The position numbers and the translations under genes were made by a program. The notes beneath the pieces are model-generated. The model saw only the letters and a program-made list of their open reading frames with translations. It had not been told where the DNA came from and did no database searches. From Limnochordia bacterium (GTDB lineage Bacteria > Bacillota > Limnochordia > Darwinibacteriales > B1SED10-159): a stretch of DNA of 7,731 bases. How positions within the stretch are numbered: the first letter of the stretch is position 1; each line of letters begins with the position of its first letter. This document shows positions 1-5,963 of the stretch, piece by piece. Location of the stretch: NCBI GenBank assembly GCA_007132255.1, contig SLOZ01000202.1, forward strand, positions 1-7,731. Reading direction: 5' to 3'.

Positions 1-313
1 AGCCGCCAACGTATCCGGCCTCAGAACCGAGAATCGCGACGATGATTAGAGACAAACCTGTGGCGATTAGCCCCACCATGAGAGACAATCGGATCCCCGT
101 TATAATCCATGAAAATACGTCACGGCCCAGACCATCCGTACGCATGATCTGGGTAGAACCCAATTCCTCAGGAAGTTGGTACCGCGCGAATAGGTTTTGA
201 CGGAATGGATCTTGAGGCGTGATCAGCGTGGCAAAAACAGCCGCCAAGATTAACGTGCCGACAATGAGGATTCCCAGAACAATACTGCGATGGCGTAGGA
301 TTTTTCTGACCAT
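1..313 (-). CDS. ABC transporter permease, DppC/OppC type (partial, cut by left edge)
   Basis: This is the inner-membrane permease subunit of a peptide/nickel-class ABC importer; the DppC/OppC partner normally pairs with a DppB/OppB permease. Only the first 104 codons are present, and the reading frame is open to base 1. The start is ATG at 313, with GGGAGGTG at 319-326 five bases upstream. The N-terminus is short and basic (MVRKILRHR), followed by a first membrane helix at about residues 10-32. A periplasmic stretch then leads into TDGLGRDVFSWII, the family signature around residues 60-72. The second helix follows and ends in the typical AGYVGG. The family is normally near 280-300 residues, so about two thirds is missing. 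The gene lies 78 bases downstream of the nucleoside kinase on the same strand, with a possible permease-B remnant directly before it. Substrate (di-/oligopeptide or nickel) cannot be decided here. Confidence 0.93.
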   Translation of the reverse strand, partial: MVRKILRHRSIVLGILIVGTLILAAVFATLITPQDPFRQNLFARYQLPEELGSTQIMRTDGLGRDVFSWIITGIRLSLMVGLIATGLSLIIVAILGSEAGYVGG

Positions 314-325
314 GGTACCACCTCC

Positions 326-370
326 CTATTCGTAGCGAATGCGCGGCTTCAAGAAGCCCAAAAACTCTCT
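326..370 (-). pseudogene. Possible remnant of the 3' end of a DppB/OppB-type permease gene
   Basis: Reading the minus strand from 370 to the TAG at 326-328 gives REFLGFLKPRIRYE and a stop. Peptide-ABC permeases of the DppB/OppB type typically end in a segment like L-x-DPRIRY(E), and their gene normally lies immediately upstream of dppC with this same spacing. The TAG overlaps the ribosome binding site of the DppC-type gene, exactly as a functional dppB would. There is no gene body, however. An in-frame TGA lies at 371-373, and beyond 392 the sequence belongs to the nucleoside kinase in another frame. The simplest reading is a deletion or rearrangement that removed the rest of dppB and left only its tail and the dppC ribosome binding site. 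Fourteen residues are too few to exclude coincidence. Confidence 0.4.
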
Positions 371-391
371 TCACAACAGAACTGTCACGTT

Positions 392-2065
392 TCAACTTTT
401 GAAGCAAGAACCACCGATGAACTCCTTGATGATGGAATTGCACGGAATGTCTCCTTCTGAAGCGATAGCCTGAAAATGACTCAAAAAGCGCAGCAAACGC
501 CGGGCCTCACTATACTCGTGGATGTCTTGACTGATATCCGCCAGCAGGGGTTCGGCATACGTCTTCAAGACAGCCAGTTCATAAACAAGCGCCGAGTTAA
601 ACATGACATCCGCATCTTCTTGAAATGGAAAAATATGGCGTTCTTCGCCGCGCCGCACCGAAGGCCAGCGGGCAATGGTGGCAGTGGCGCTGTGCCCACG
701 GAACTGGTTATCTCGGACCATACGACGGACCAAGCGCACGTCGGTGGTGGGAATGCGCGTATGATCGTCTAAGTTAAGGTTCGTCAATGCACTGACATAA
801 ATCTTGAACTTGCGACCTTTGGGAATCGATGACGTCAGTGCATCATTGAGGCCGTGGATTCCTTCAATAATCAACGGCTGTTCTCGAGTGACTCGCAGCG
901 TACGACCGCGCCATTCACGCTCCCCCGTCTTGAAGTTGAAGGTGGGAAGCGATACTTCCTGGCCCTGGATCAAAAGGCTGAGATGCTCATTGAACAATTC
1001 GGTATCGATCGCTTCTAAAGCTTCGAAATCAAAATGGCCAGCCTCATCCTTCGGTGTCCGTCCTCGTTCGACAAAGTAATCGTCGAGACCGATGGCCAGC
1101 GGATGTAAACCGTTGACTCGCAGCTGCACAGATAGACGCTGGGCGAAGGTGGTCTTGCCGGACGACGAAGGCCCAGCAATCAGAATGACCCGCAGGCGGT
1201 CCCGATTTGCGGTGATTTCGTCGGCGATGCGAGCGATCTGTTTCTCATGATACGCTTCACTGACGCGCACCAGATCACCTACCTTAGCTCCGTCGACCAC
1301 GACATTCAATGCAGCTGCATCCTCGGTGGCAATGTTTTTCTGCCAGCGTTCGGCTTCAAAGTAAATATTGGCCAGCTTTCCCTGCTCGACGTACGGGGGA
1401 ATGACGCAGGGATCGTGACGTTTGGGGTATTCCAGGATGAATCCCGGCAGATAGAAGCGCAGCTTGAAATACTTCAAAAGACCTGTGTTGGGCACCAAGG
1501 CACTGGCCAAGTAATCTTGGTACCAGCCCAATCCGTGAATCGTGACCTGTTGGCGACGACTCGTCTCCAACAAACGAACTTTGCTGTCCATCCCTTCAGA
1601 ACGAAAAACGTCCTTGGCCTTCTCAATGGGTATTTTCTCCAAGGTAAACGGTTCATCGCGCTCAACGATAGCATGCATACGCGTTTCAATGGCTTCAATG
1701 TCCTTTTCCGTAACGGGCCGCTTCCAGGAAATTTCACCATAAAGCCCATTGCTGAGGGAGTGCTTCACAAAGACTCGACAGTTCTCTAAGACTTCATGAG
1801 CGGCCCGAAGCATGACAAATACAAGGCTGTTGCGATAGACTCGCATACCTTCCTCTGTATCGACTGAAACCCACTGCAGACTGCAGGAAGTCTGCAGCCG
1901 ATACGATAAATCGCGAACAACATTGTTAATCCGGACAGCTGTGATAAACGGACCGGCCTGGCCAGCACAGCCATTATTGGCTGGCAGCAGTTCTTTAGCA
2001 GCGGTTCCTTTGGGCACGGTGAACTCCTTGCCATGGATATCGACTCGAATTGTTGTTGATTCCAC
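392..2065 (-). CDS. udk: Nucleoside (uridine) kinase with N-terminal TGS / threonyl-tRNA-synthetase-like region
   Basis: Likely a cytosolic ATP/GTP-dependent uridine/cytidine kinase forming UMP/CMP in pyrimidine salvage. The 557-residue product has three parts. A TGS-like domain covers about residues 5-65. A region resembling the second additional domain of threonyl-tRNA synthetase covers about 75-240, with HSLSNGLYGE at 102-111. A P-loop kinase domain covers about 285-540, with Walker A GPSSSGKT at 298-305, DDYF at 328-331, EGIHG at 401-405, an arginine-rich lid-like RLVRRMVRDNQFRG near 444-457 and SVRRGEE near 469-475. The C-terminal EFIGGS is typical of this long uridine kinase group, so the protein is complete. 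The start is GTG at 2065, six bases after GGGAGGT (2072-2078). It lies 50 bases after the exporter genes on the same strand and is probably cotranscribed. Kinase assignment is firm; the exact nucleoside is inferred from family. Confidence 0.93.
   Translation of the reverse strand: MESTTIRVDIHGKEFTVPKGTAAKELLPANNGCAGQAGPFITAVRINNVVRDLSYRLQTSCSLQWVSVDTEEGMRVYRNSLVFVMLRAAHEVLENCRVFVKHSLSNGLYGEISWKRPVTEKDIEAIETRMHAIVERDEPFTLEKIPIEKAKDVFRSEGMDSKVRLLETSRRQQVTIHGLGWYQDYLASALVPNTGLLKYFKLRFYLPGFILEYPKRHDPCVIPPYVEQGKLANIYFEAERWQKNIATEDAAALNVVVDGAKVGDLVRVSEAYHEKQIARIADEITANRDRLRVILIAGPSSSGKTTFAQRLSVQLRVNGLHPLAIGLDDYFVERGRTPKDEAGHFDFEALEAIDTELFNEHLSLLIQGQEVSLPTFNFKTGEREWRGRTLRVTREQPLIIEGIHGLNDALTSSIPKGRKFKIYVSALTNLNLDDHTRIPTTDVRLVRRMVRDNQFRGHSATATIARWPSVRRGEERHIFPFQEDADVMFNSALVYELAVLKTYAEPLLADISQDIHEYSEARRLLRFLSHFQAIASEGDIPCNSIIKEFIGGSCFKS
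1874..1897. repeat. Perfect 9-bp inverted repeat with three CTGCAG sites
   Basis: Arm CTGCAGACT (1874-1882) and its exact complement AGTCTGCAG (1889-1897) flank a 6-base spacer, and the hexamer CTGCAG occurs at 1874, 1881 and 1892. The element lies inside the kinase gene, over the codons for roughly residues 57-64. In RNA it would form a short stable hairpin on either strand. It may be a chance product of CTGCAG-rich codons. Confidence 0.6.
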
Positions 2066-2071
2066 GTTACG

Positions 2072-2078
2072 ACCTCCC
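2072..2078 (-). promoter_or_regulatory. Ribosome binding site fixing the GTG start of the nucleoside kinase
   Basis: GGGAGGT on the minus strand ends six bases before GTG at 2065. There is no ATG at a comparable distance, so the non-ATG start is well supported. Confidence 0.8.
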
Positions 2079-2115
2079 AGACACTGATAGAGCTTAGAAA
2101 CGCCACGCTGCGCGT

Positions 2116-2535
2116 TCAGCGAGTTACTGGTTTAATGCGAAACAAAGAACTGACCAAAATGATGCCAACGGCAATGGCTCCTGACGCAAACAGAGTTTCC
2201 ATGAGGTAAGCAATTCCTGTGCCTGTGTCCCCCTGGAGAAAATGGAGCATTGTCATATAAGCACGACCTCCAGGGACAAGCGGAATCATCCCAGGAATGA
2301 GAAAAAGGGTGGTTGGCTGCCGTAATCGTCGAGCCAACCATTCGCTGAGGCCGGCTGCCAGCGCAGCCCCGATCAGTAAGGATACAATAGAGCCGGTGTG
2401 CGGTTGCGATGCAAGCACAGCTCCCCACGATCCACAACCCACGGCGCCAGCCATAGCAACATACGGCAGTGGCACACCGTAGAGAACAGCAAACCCTACC
2501 GCCGCACAGAAGGCAGCGGCCAACTGGATTACCAA
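2116..2535 (-). CDS. Threonine/serine exporter small subunit, DUF3815 / YjjB-like (ThrE C-terminal half)
   Basis: A 139-residue integral membrane protein matching the C-terminal half of ThrE-type amino acid exporters. In corynebacteria this is part of one protein; in many other bacteria it is a separate gene like yjjB. It has about four hydrophobic helices and the conserved loop PGMIPLVPGG (81-90), which is diagnostic of the family. Its length is near the usual 140-150. The frame stays open far upstream, to about 2940, but that part is antisense-like junk over its partner gene. The proper start is TTG at 2535, preceded by GGGGGTG (2541-2547) with five bases between. The resulting N-terminus (MVIQLAAAFCAAVGFAVLYG) is where this family begins. 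It overlaps the partner's stop by 7 bases (TTGGTAA), which implies translational coupling. Predicted role: with the upstream subunit, proton-driven export of threonine/serine or a related small molecule. Confidence 0.9.
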   Translation of the reverse strand: MVIQLAAAFCAAVGFAVLYGVPLPYVAMAGAVGCGSWGAVLASQPHTGSIVSLLIGAALAAGLSEWLARRLRQPTTLFLIPGMIPLVPGGRAYMTMLHFLQGDTGTGIAYLMETLFASGAIAVGIILVSSLFRIKPVTR

Positions 2536-3296
2536 GGCAGCACCCCCAGGATACCTAAAACAGCAGCTACACCCACGGCAACAGCCACCGCAGTGGTCGC
2601 AGCCTCGGCGGCCCGTGCCACGCCTGAGACCAACTCGCCGCTCAACAAATCGCGTAACGACGAGGTCATGGCGACTCCTGGTACCAAGACCATGACGCCG
2701 GCCAGAATCGCGATGTCGGATGATGCTGTTAAAACGTGGGCCCCGAGTGTACCGAGAACTGCCGCAGCAGCGGCGGCAGCGGCACAGGCAAGAAATGCGG
2801 GAATCTGGCGCTGGCGAGCCCATAGCATCCAGAGCATAGCTGCAAAACCGATCCCGGCACCCAGAAGCATCTCCTTCCAGCTTCCAGCAAAGATCACTGC
2901 GAAAGCAGCACTTCCCAAACCACCCGCCGCTGCAGTCCAAAAAGGTCCGTAGCCAGCTTTCTCACTGAGCTGCATCAAGGAAGCTTCCAGAACCGAGATG
3001 TCTGGCTCGGCTGAGAATTCACGGGACAACTGGTTTAAAGCCGCGATGCGCGCCAGGTTAGGCTCGACCCGCCGGATGCGGCGCACGCGAGAATAGACCG
3101 GGCCAGCGCTGGAAACTAAGGTAGCAAAAAGACCCGTGGGCGTGGCGTAGACCTCAGCCGCTGTGAATCCTGCTGCCAAAGCAAGCCGCTCGACCGTATC
3201 CTCGACGCGATGGATTTCGGCACCGCTGGCCAACAAACGATGGCCGAAGTCAGTGATGGTGTTGACTGAACGTTCGATCTCGATGATCATGGGCAT
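2529..3296 (-). CDS. Threonine/serine exporter large subunit, DUF1212 / YjjP-like (ThrE N-terminal half)
   Basis: A 255-residue membrane protein corresponding to the N-terminal half of ThrE. The first ~110 residues are soluble and carry the family motif SGAEIHRVEDTVERLALAAG (24-43). About five hydrophobic segments follow from residue 120 to the end, with VLVPGVAMTSSLRDLLSGE (203-221) as the second conserved block. The C-terminus (VLGILGVLPW) overlaps the start of the small subunit by 7 bases. Possible starts are GTG 3299, ATG 3296 and ATG 3290. The AAGG of AAGGGTGG lies seven bases before ATG 3296, so that one is preferred; ATG 3290 is nearly as good. An uninterrupted run of eight alanines occurs at 172-179. 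It is the first gene of the leftward cluster and is probably driven by the promoter at 3345-3372. Substrate specificity is inferred from the family only. Confidence 0.92.
   Translation of the reverse strand: MPMIIEIERSVNTITDFGHRLLASGAEIHRVEDTVERLALAAGFTAAEVYATPTGLFATLVSSAGPVYSRVRRIRRVEPNLARIAALNQLSREFSAEPDISVLEASLMQLSEKAGYGPFWTAAAGGLGSAAFAVIFAGSWKEMLLGAGIGFAAMLWMLWARQRQIPAFLACAAAAAAAAVLGTLGAHVLTASSDIAILAGVMVLVPGVAMTSSLRDLLSGELVSGVARAAEAATTAVAVAVGVAAVLGILGVLPW
2541..2547 (-). promoter_or_regulatory. Ribosome binding site for the TTG start of the small exporter subunit
   Basis: GGGGGTG lies within the last codons of the upstream exporter gene, five bases before TTG at 2535. It decides between this start and the long open frame upstream. 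Confidence 0.65.
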
Positions 3297-3344
3297 CACC
3301 CACCCTTGTTTTTCGCCGTGTGGAAAGGGGATTCCTTCAGCAGG

Positions 3345-3372
3345 ATTGTGAATGAACGGTGCAGAATGTCAA
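3345..3372 (-). promoter_or_regulatory. Predicted sigma-A type promoter for the exporter/kinase cluster
   Basis: On the minus strand a perfect -35 box TTGACA (3367-3372) is followed by a 16-base spacer and CACAAT (3345-3350, four of six matches to TATAAT). Transcription would start near 3338, giving a leader of about 40 bases before the exporter start. The position in the divergent gap between two gene starts supports it. The weak -10 and short spacer lower confidence. Confidence 0.45.
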
Positions 3373-3387
3373 AGAGAAACCATATAT

Positions 3388-3395
3388 CGGAGGTT
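3388..3395 (+). promoter_or_regulatory. Ribosome binding site fixing the peptidase start at 3401
   Basis: CGGAGGTT ends five bases before ATG 3401. An in-frame ATG at 3359 would add 14 residues (MQNVKEKPYIGGYT) but has no comparable site, and those residues look like translated leader, since GGY falls on the Shine-Dalgarno sequence. Confidence 0.85.
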
Positions 3396-3400
3396 ACACT

Positions 3401-4516
3401 ATGACAGACCGCACGCAGCGATTGCTTGACGAGTTCTTGGATCTTGTTCAAATTAACTGTGCCACCCGGGCCGAACGGCCCATGGCGGATGCGCTGATTC
3501 CAAAGTTAAAGGCACTAGGCTTTGCAGTTGAAGAAGACAGGGCCGGCCAGACCATCGGTGGGAATGCCGGCAATGTGATTGGACGCTTGTCCGGGACCGT
3601 TCCCGGCCCTACCCTTCTGCTCTGTGCTCACATGGATCGTGTTACGCCAGGCGAGGACATTCGTCCAACTGTGGAAAACGGTGTGATTCGCAGTGATGGA
3701 ACCACCATCCTAGCAGCTGACGACGTGGCAGGCCTTGCGGCCATTCTGGAAGGGGTTCGACGTGCCCAAGAAGACGGAGTTGCACTCCCTTCGTTGGAGG
3801 TTGTGTTCACCATTGCTGAAGAAGGAGGTCTGTTTGGGGCTAAGGCATGCGATACTGCCAAGCTCCACGCCGATATGGGCTTCTTCTTCGACAGCAACGG
3901 GCCCGTGGGAACCATCATCGTTCAGGCACCGAGCCAGAACAGTATGGAATTCGTCGTTGAGGGTCGGGCCGCTCATGCAGGCGTGAATCCCGAAGCCGGG
4001 ATCAATGCGCTCCAAGTCGCTGCGAAGGCCGTGGCAGCCATGACACTAGGCCGGATTGATGAGGAAACCACAGCGAACATTGGCGTGTTTCAATCGGGGT
4101 CGGTGACCAACATTATCCCTGATCGTGCCATTTTGAAGGGAGAAGCCCGGTCATTAGATCCGGACAAACTGCAAAAACAAACCGATCATATGCTTGGATG
4201 CCTGCGCAGTGCGGCAGAAGCTGGCGGCGCTTCCTGCCAAGAAGCGGTGTCTCTGAGCTATCCTGGATATCGCTTGTCGGAGGATCATCCAGTGGTGCAG
4301 CGAGCCACGGCGGCGGTTCAAGCAGTGGGCCTAGCGGTTCATCTAAAAGGTACCGGCGGCGGTAGTGACGCGAACATTTTTAACGGCCGGGGAATTCCGT
4401 CATTGGTTTTGGGTATGGGCTATACGGACGTCCACAGTACCAAGGAATCGCTGCCTGTTGTGGAACTAGAGCGCAGTGCCCAGGTGGTTTATACGCTTAT
4501 CGGAGGAGCTTTATAG
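3401..4516 (+). CDS. M20-family metallopeptidase, PepT-like (tripeptidase-like / YqjE type)
   Basis: Cytosolic dinuclear zinc aminopeptidase of the M20 family, predicted to trim short peptides. The 371-residue length fits the PepT-like subgroup represented by Bacillus YqjE. By alignment to the PepT pattern the metal and catalytic residues are all visible: H77 and D79 in AHMD, bridging D107 in AADD, catalytic E140 and ligand E141 in AEEG, D164 in FDSNG and H345 in DVHST. The dimerisation (lid) domain covers about 180-285, including VEGRAAHAGVNPEAGINA, typical of M20. The GTGGGSDAN loop (317-325) precedes the last ligand. Start is ATG 3401 with a strong ribosome binding site. The stop TAG shares its G with the GTG start of the following methyltransferase gene, so the two form a coupled pair. 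No clear plus-strand promoter was found in the gap upstream. Exact substrates are not known; peptide versus other amide hydrolysis is a family-level inference. Confidence 0.93.
   Translation: MTDRTQRLLDEFLDLVQINCATRAERPMADALIPKLKALGFAVEEDRAGQTIGGNAGNVIGRLSGTVPGPTLLLCAHMDRVTPGEDIRPTVENGVIRSDGTTILAADDVAGLAAILEGVRRAQEDGVALPSLEVVFTIAEEGGLFGAKACDTAKLHADMGFFFDSNGPVGTIIVQAPSQNSMEFVVEGRAAHAGVNPEAGINALQVAAKAVAAMTLGRIDEETTANIGVFQSGSVTNIIPDRAILKGEARSLDPDKLQKQTDHMLGCLRSAAEAGGASCQEAVSLSYPGYRLSEDHPVVQRATAAVQAVGLAVHLKGTGGGSDANIFNGRGIPSLVLGMGYTDVHSTKESLPVVELERSAQVVYTLIGGAL
4501..4508 (+). promoter_or_regulatory. Ribosome binding site for the overlapping GTG start of the methyltransferase
   Basis: CGGAGGAG sits in the last codons of the peptidase gene, seven bases before GTG 4516, which overlaps the TAG stop by one base. 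It supports translational coupling. Confidence 0.8.
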
Positions 4517-5859
4517 TGGAGGTTCCCCACTGGCCCCAAGCATTTCTGCGGCGCATGCAGCAGAAGTTTGCTGATCCAGCAGCATATGAAGCGTTCAAGC
4601 AGGCGCTGGCCGGACAACGGACCACCGGCCTTCGGGTAAACCCACTGAAGACGAGTATCGAGCGATTCCTGGAAGTTGTACCCTTCCGCTTGGACCCCGT
4701 ACCCTGGTGTTCTGACGGCTTCTATTATGACGAAACCGTAGATCTGCCCGGTCGTCATCCCCTGCACGCAGCCGGGGTATTCTATATCCAAGAACCCAGT
4801 GCTATGAGCGTTGTTCCAGCCTTGGATATTCAGCCGGGGCAGTGGGTCTTGGACCTGTGCGCGGCGCCTGGAGGCAAGAGCACACAGATTGCCGGCCAGT
4901 TACAGCATGATGGACTTTTGGTGGCTAACGAAATTCACCCAATGCGTGTGAAAGCATTGGGTGAAAACCTTGAGCGCTGGGGCACTCCAACTGCTGTCAT
5001 CACCCAAGAAGATCCCAGCCGTTTGGCTGAAGCTTGGGGACCTGTCTTCCAGCGAGTTCTGCTGGATGCTCCCTGTTCGGGCGAAGGCATGTTCCGCAAA
5101 GACGAGGACGCCGTGACCACATGGTCCGAGCAAAAAATCGCAGAATTGGCATCGCTGCAAAGCTCGCTGCTGCATGCCGCGCATAGGCTGTTGGCTCCTG
5201 GGGGCATTCTGGTGTACTCCACCTGCACCTTTAACACAAGAGAGAACGAAGAGCAGATTGCCGCTTTTCTGGACCAGACAGCAGACATGTCACTGCAGCG
5301 GCAAGAGCGCCTTTGGCCCCACACAGTCCGGGGTGAGGGACATTTCTATGCCGTGTTGGTTAAAGACCGTGCGACACAACCGCTTGCTATGCCTTCGCAA
5401 ACCGTCGCAGCCCTCAACGTCTCCCAGAAACAACTTTGGCAGGCGTTCCAGCGCCAGTTTTTGCACAGATTTCCCCTGTTAGACCAGGGACGTTTTTCAT
5501 TACAGGCGCGCGGCCAATACCTCTACTTGGCGCCGCCAGTGCTTCCCAACCTGGACCGCCTGAAGGTGCTTCGGTCCGGAGTGCAGGTGGGCCAGTTCAA
5601 GAAAGACCGGTTCGAACCGACTCATGGTTTGGCGATGCTCCTGCAGCCCGAGGATGCAAAAGCTGGTTTGGCTTTGGCTGCTGAGGATCCGAAACTCCGC
5701 AGCTATCTCGAAGGCCAGGTGCTGCCTGGTTCTTCAGAGCGCGGTTGGGGCCTAATCTCCACGGGCGGCCACAGTCTAGGTTGGGCCAAAGCAAGCGGTG
5801 GCAGCTGGAAGAACCATTACCCCAAGGGTCTGCGCTGGCGACAGGGCCTGGCCCGCTGA
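4516..5859 (+). CDS. rsmF: rRNA cytosine-C5 methyltransferase, RsmF/NOP2-Sun family with C-terminal PUA-like region
   Basis: SAM-dependent enzyme that methylates a cytosine of 16S rRNA at C5. The 447-residue protein has an N-terminal RNA-binding segment (1-100; TTGLRVNPLK at 36-45, YIQEPSAM at 90-97). The Rossmann methyltransferase domain carries SAM motif DLCAAPGGKS (113-122), then DAPCSGEG (184-191), whose C187 is the release cysteine, and YSTCT (234-238), with catalytic nucleophile C237. The C-terminal part (about 290-447) contains RSGVQVGQFKKDRFEPTHGLA and a PUA-like end with GWGLISTGGHSLGWAK and KNHYPKGLRW, the usual layout of Gram-positive RsmF-like proteins. The start is GTG 4516, coupled to the peptidase gene. 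The target nucleotide(s) cannot be read from the sequence; RsmF-like Gram-positive enzymes may modify more than one position, so the symbol is by family. A 12-bp perfect inverted repeat lies within codons for about residues 140-150. Confidence 0.93.
   Translation: MEVPHWPQAFLRRMQQKFADPAAYEAFKQALAGQRTTGLRVNPLKTSIERFLEVVPFRLDPVPWCSDGFYYDETVDLPGRHPLHAAGVFYIQEPSAMSVVPALDIQPGQWVLDLCAAPGGKSTQIAGQLQHDGLLVANEIHPMRVKALGENLERWGTPTAVITQEDPSRLAEAWGPVFQRVLLDAPCSGEGMFRKDEDAVTTWSEQKIAELASLQSSLLHAAHRLLAPGGILVYSTCTFNTRENEEQIAAFLDQTADMSLQRQERLWPHTVRGEGHFYAVLVKDRATQPLAMPSQTVAALNVSQKQLWQAFQRQFLHRFPLLDQGRFSLQARGQYLYLAPPVLPNLDRLKVLRSGVQVGQFKKDRFEPTHGLAMLLQPEDAKAGLALAAEDPKLRSYLEGQVLPGSSERGWGLISTGGHSLGWAKASGGSWKNHYPKGLRWRQGLAR
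4934..4965. repeat. Perfect 12-bp inverted repeat (8-base loop) inside the methyltransferase gene
   Basis: Left arm TTCACCCAATGC (4934-4945) is exactly complementary to right arm GCATTGGGTGAA (4954-4965), with loop GTGTGAAA between. The flanking bases (A and A) do not pair, so the stem is exactly 12 bp. No T-run follows on the plus strand; on the minus strand only TTTC follows, so it is not a standard intrinsic terminator. Confidence 0.8.
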
Positions 5860-5963
5860 ACAATCGCCACACCAAGAGACTTTCCGCAGAAAACGGCATT
5901 CATTGGTGATCGGGAACCTGCGGCTGCGATTGCGGCGGCAAACAACTGCAGGGTCGTATAGGA

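Noticed and set aside
1247..1789. Plus-strand 180-codon open frame opposite the kinase gene
   Set aside because: It is antisense to the kinase's conserved N-terminal region, has no good ribosome binding site and no family resemblance.
2094..2118. Short AACGC/GCGTT stem just after the small exporter subunit stop, considered as a terminator
   Set aside because: Only 5-6 bp with an 8-base loop and only TTTCT afterwards; read-through into the kinase gene is more likely.
2536..2940. Upstream extension of the small exporter subunit frame (open to ATG 2940)
   Set aside because: The added residues are Cys/Arg/Gly-rich and unlike any membrane exporter. They fully overlap the large subunit in another frame, and the family N-terminus and a ribosome binding site point to TTG 2535.
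2398..2952. Plus-strand 184-codon open frame opposite the exporter genes
   Set aside because: It covers the two well-supported exporter genes on the other strand, and its Ala/Thr-rich product mirrors their GC-rich codons.
3321..3340. GGAA...TTCC near-palindrome beside the predicted exporter transcription start, considered as an operator
   Set aside because: Only 4-bp perfect arms and an asymmetric A/G-rich centre; too weak to call without comparative data.
3588..3608. CCGGGA/TCCCGG inverted repeat in the peptidase gene
   Set aside because: A 6-bp GC-rich stem with a 4-base loop is expected by chance in coding DNA of this composition.
5860..5963. Convergent gap searched for a terminator; a CACCAA/TTGGTG pair (5870-5875 and 5903-5908) was seen
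   Set aside because: The arms are 6 bp with a 27-base loop, the inner pairing is minimal and there is no T-run. No convincing terminator or small gene is present in this gap.
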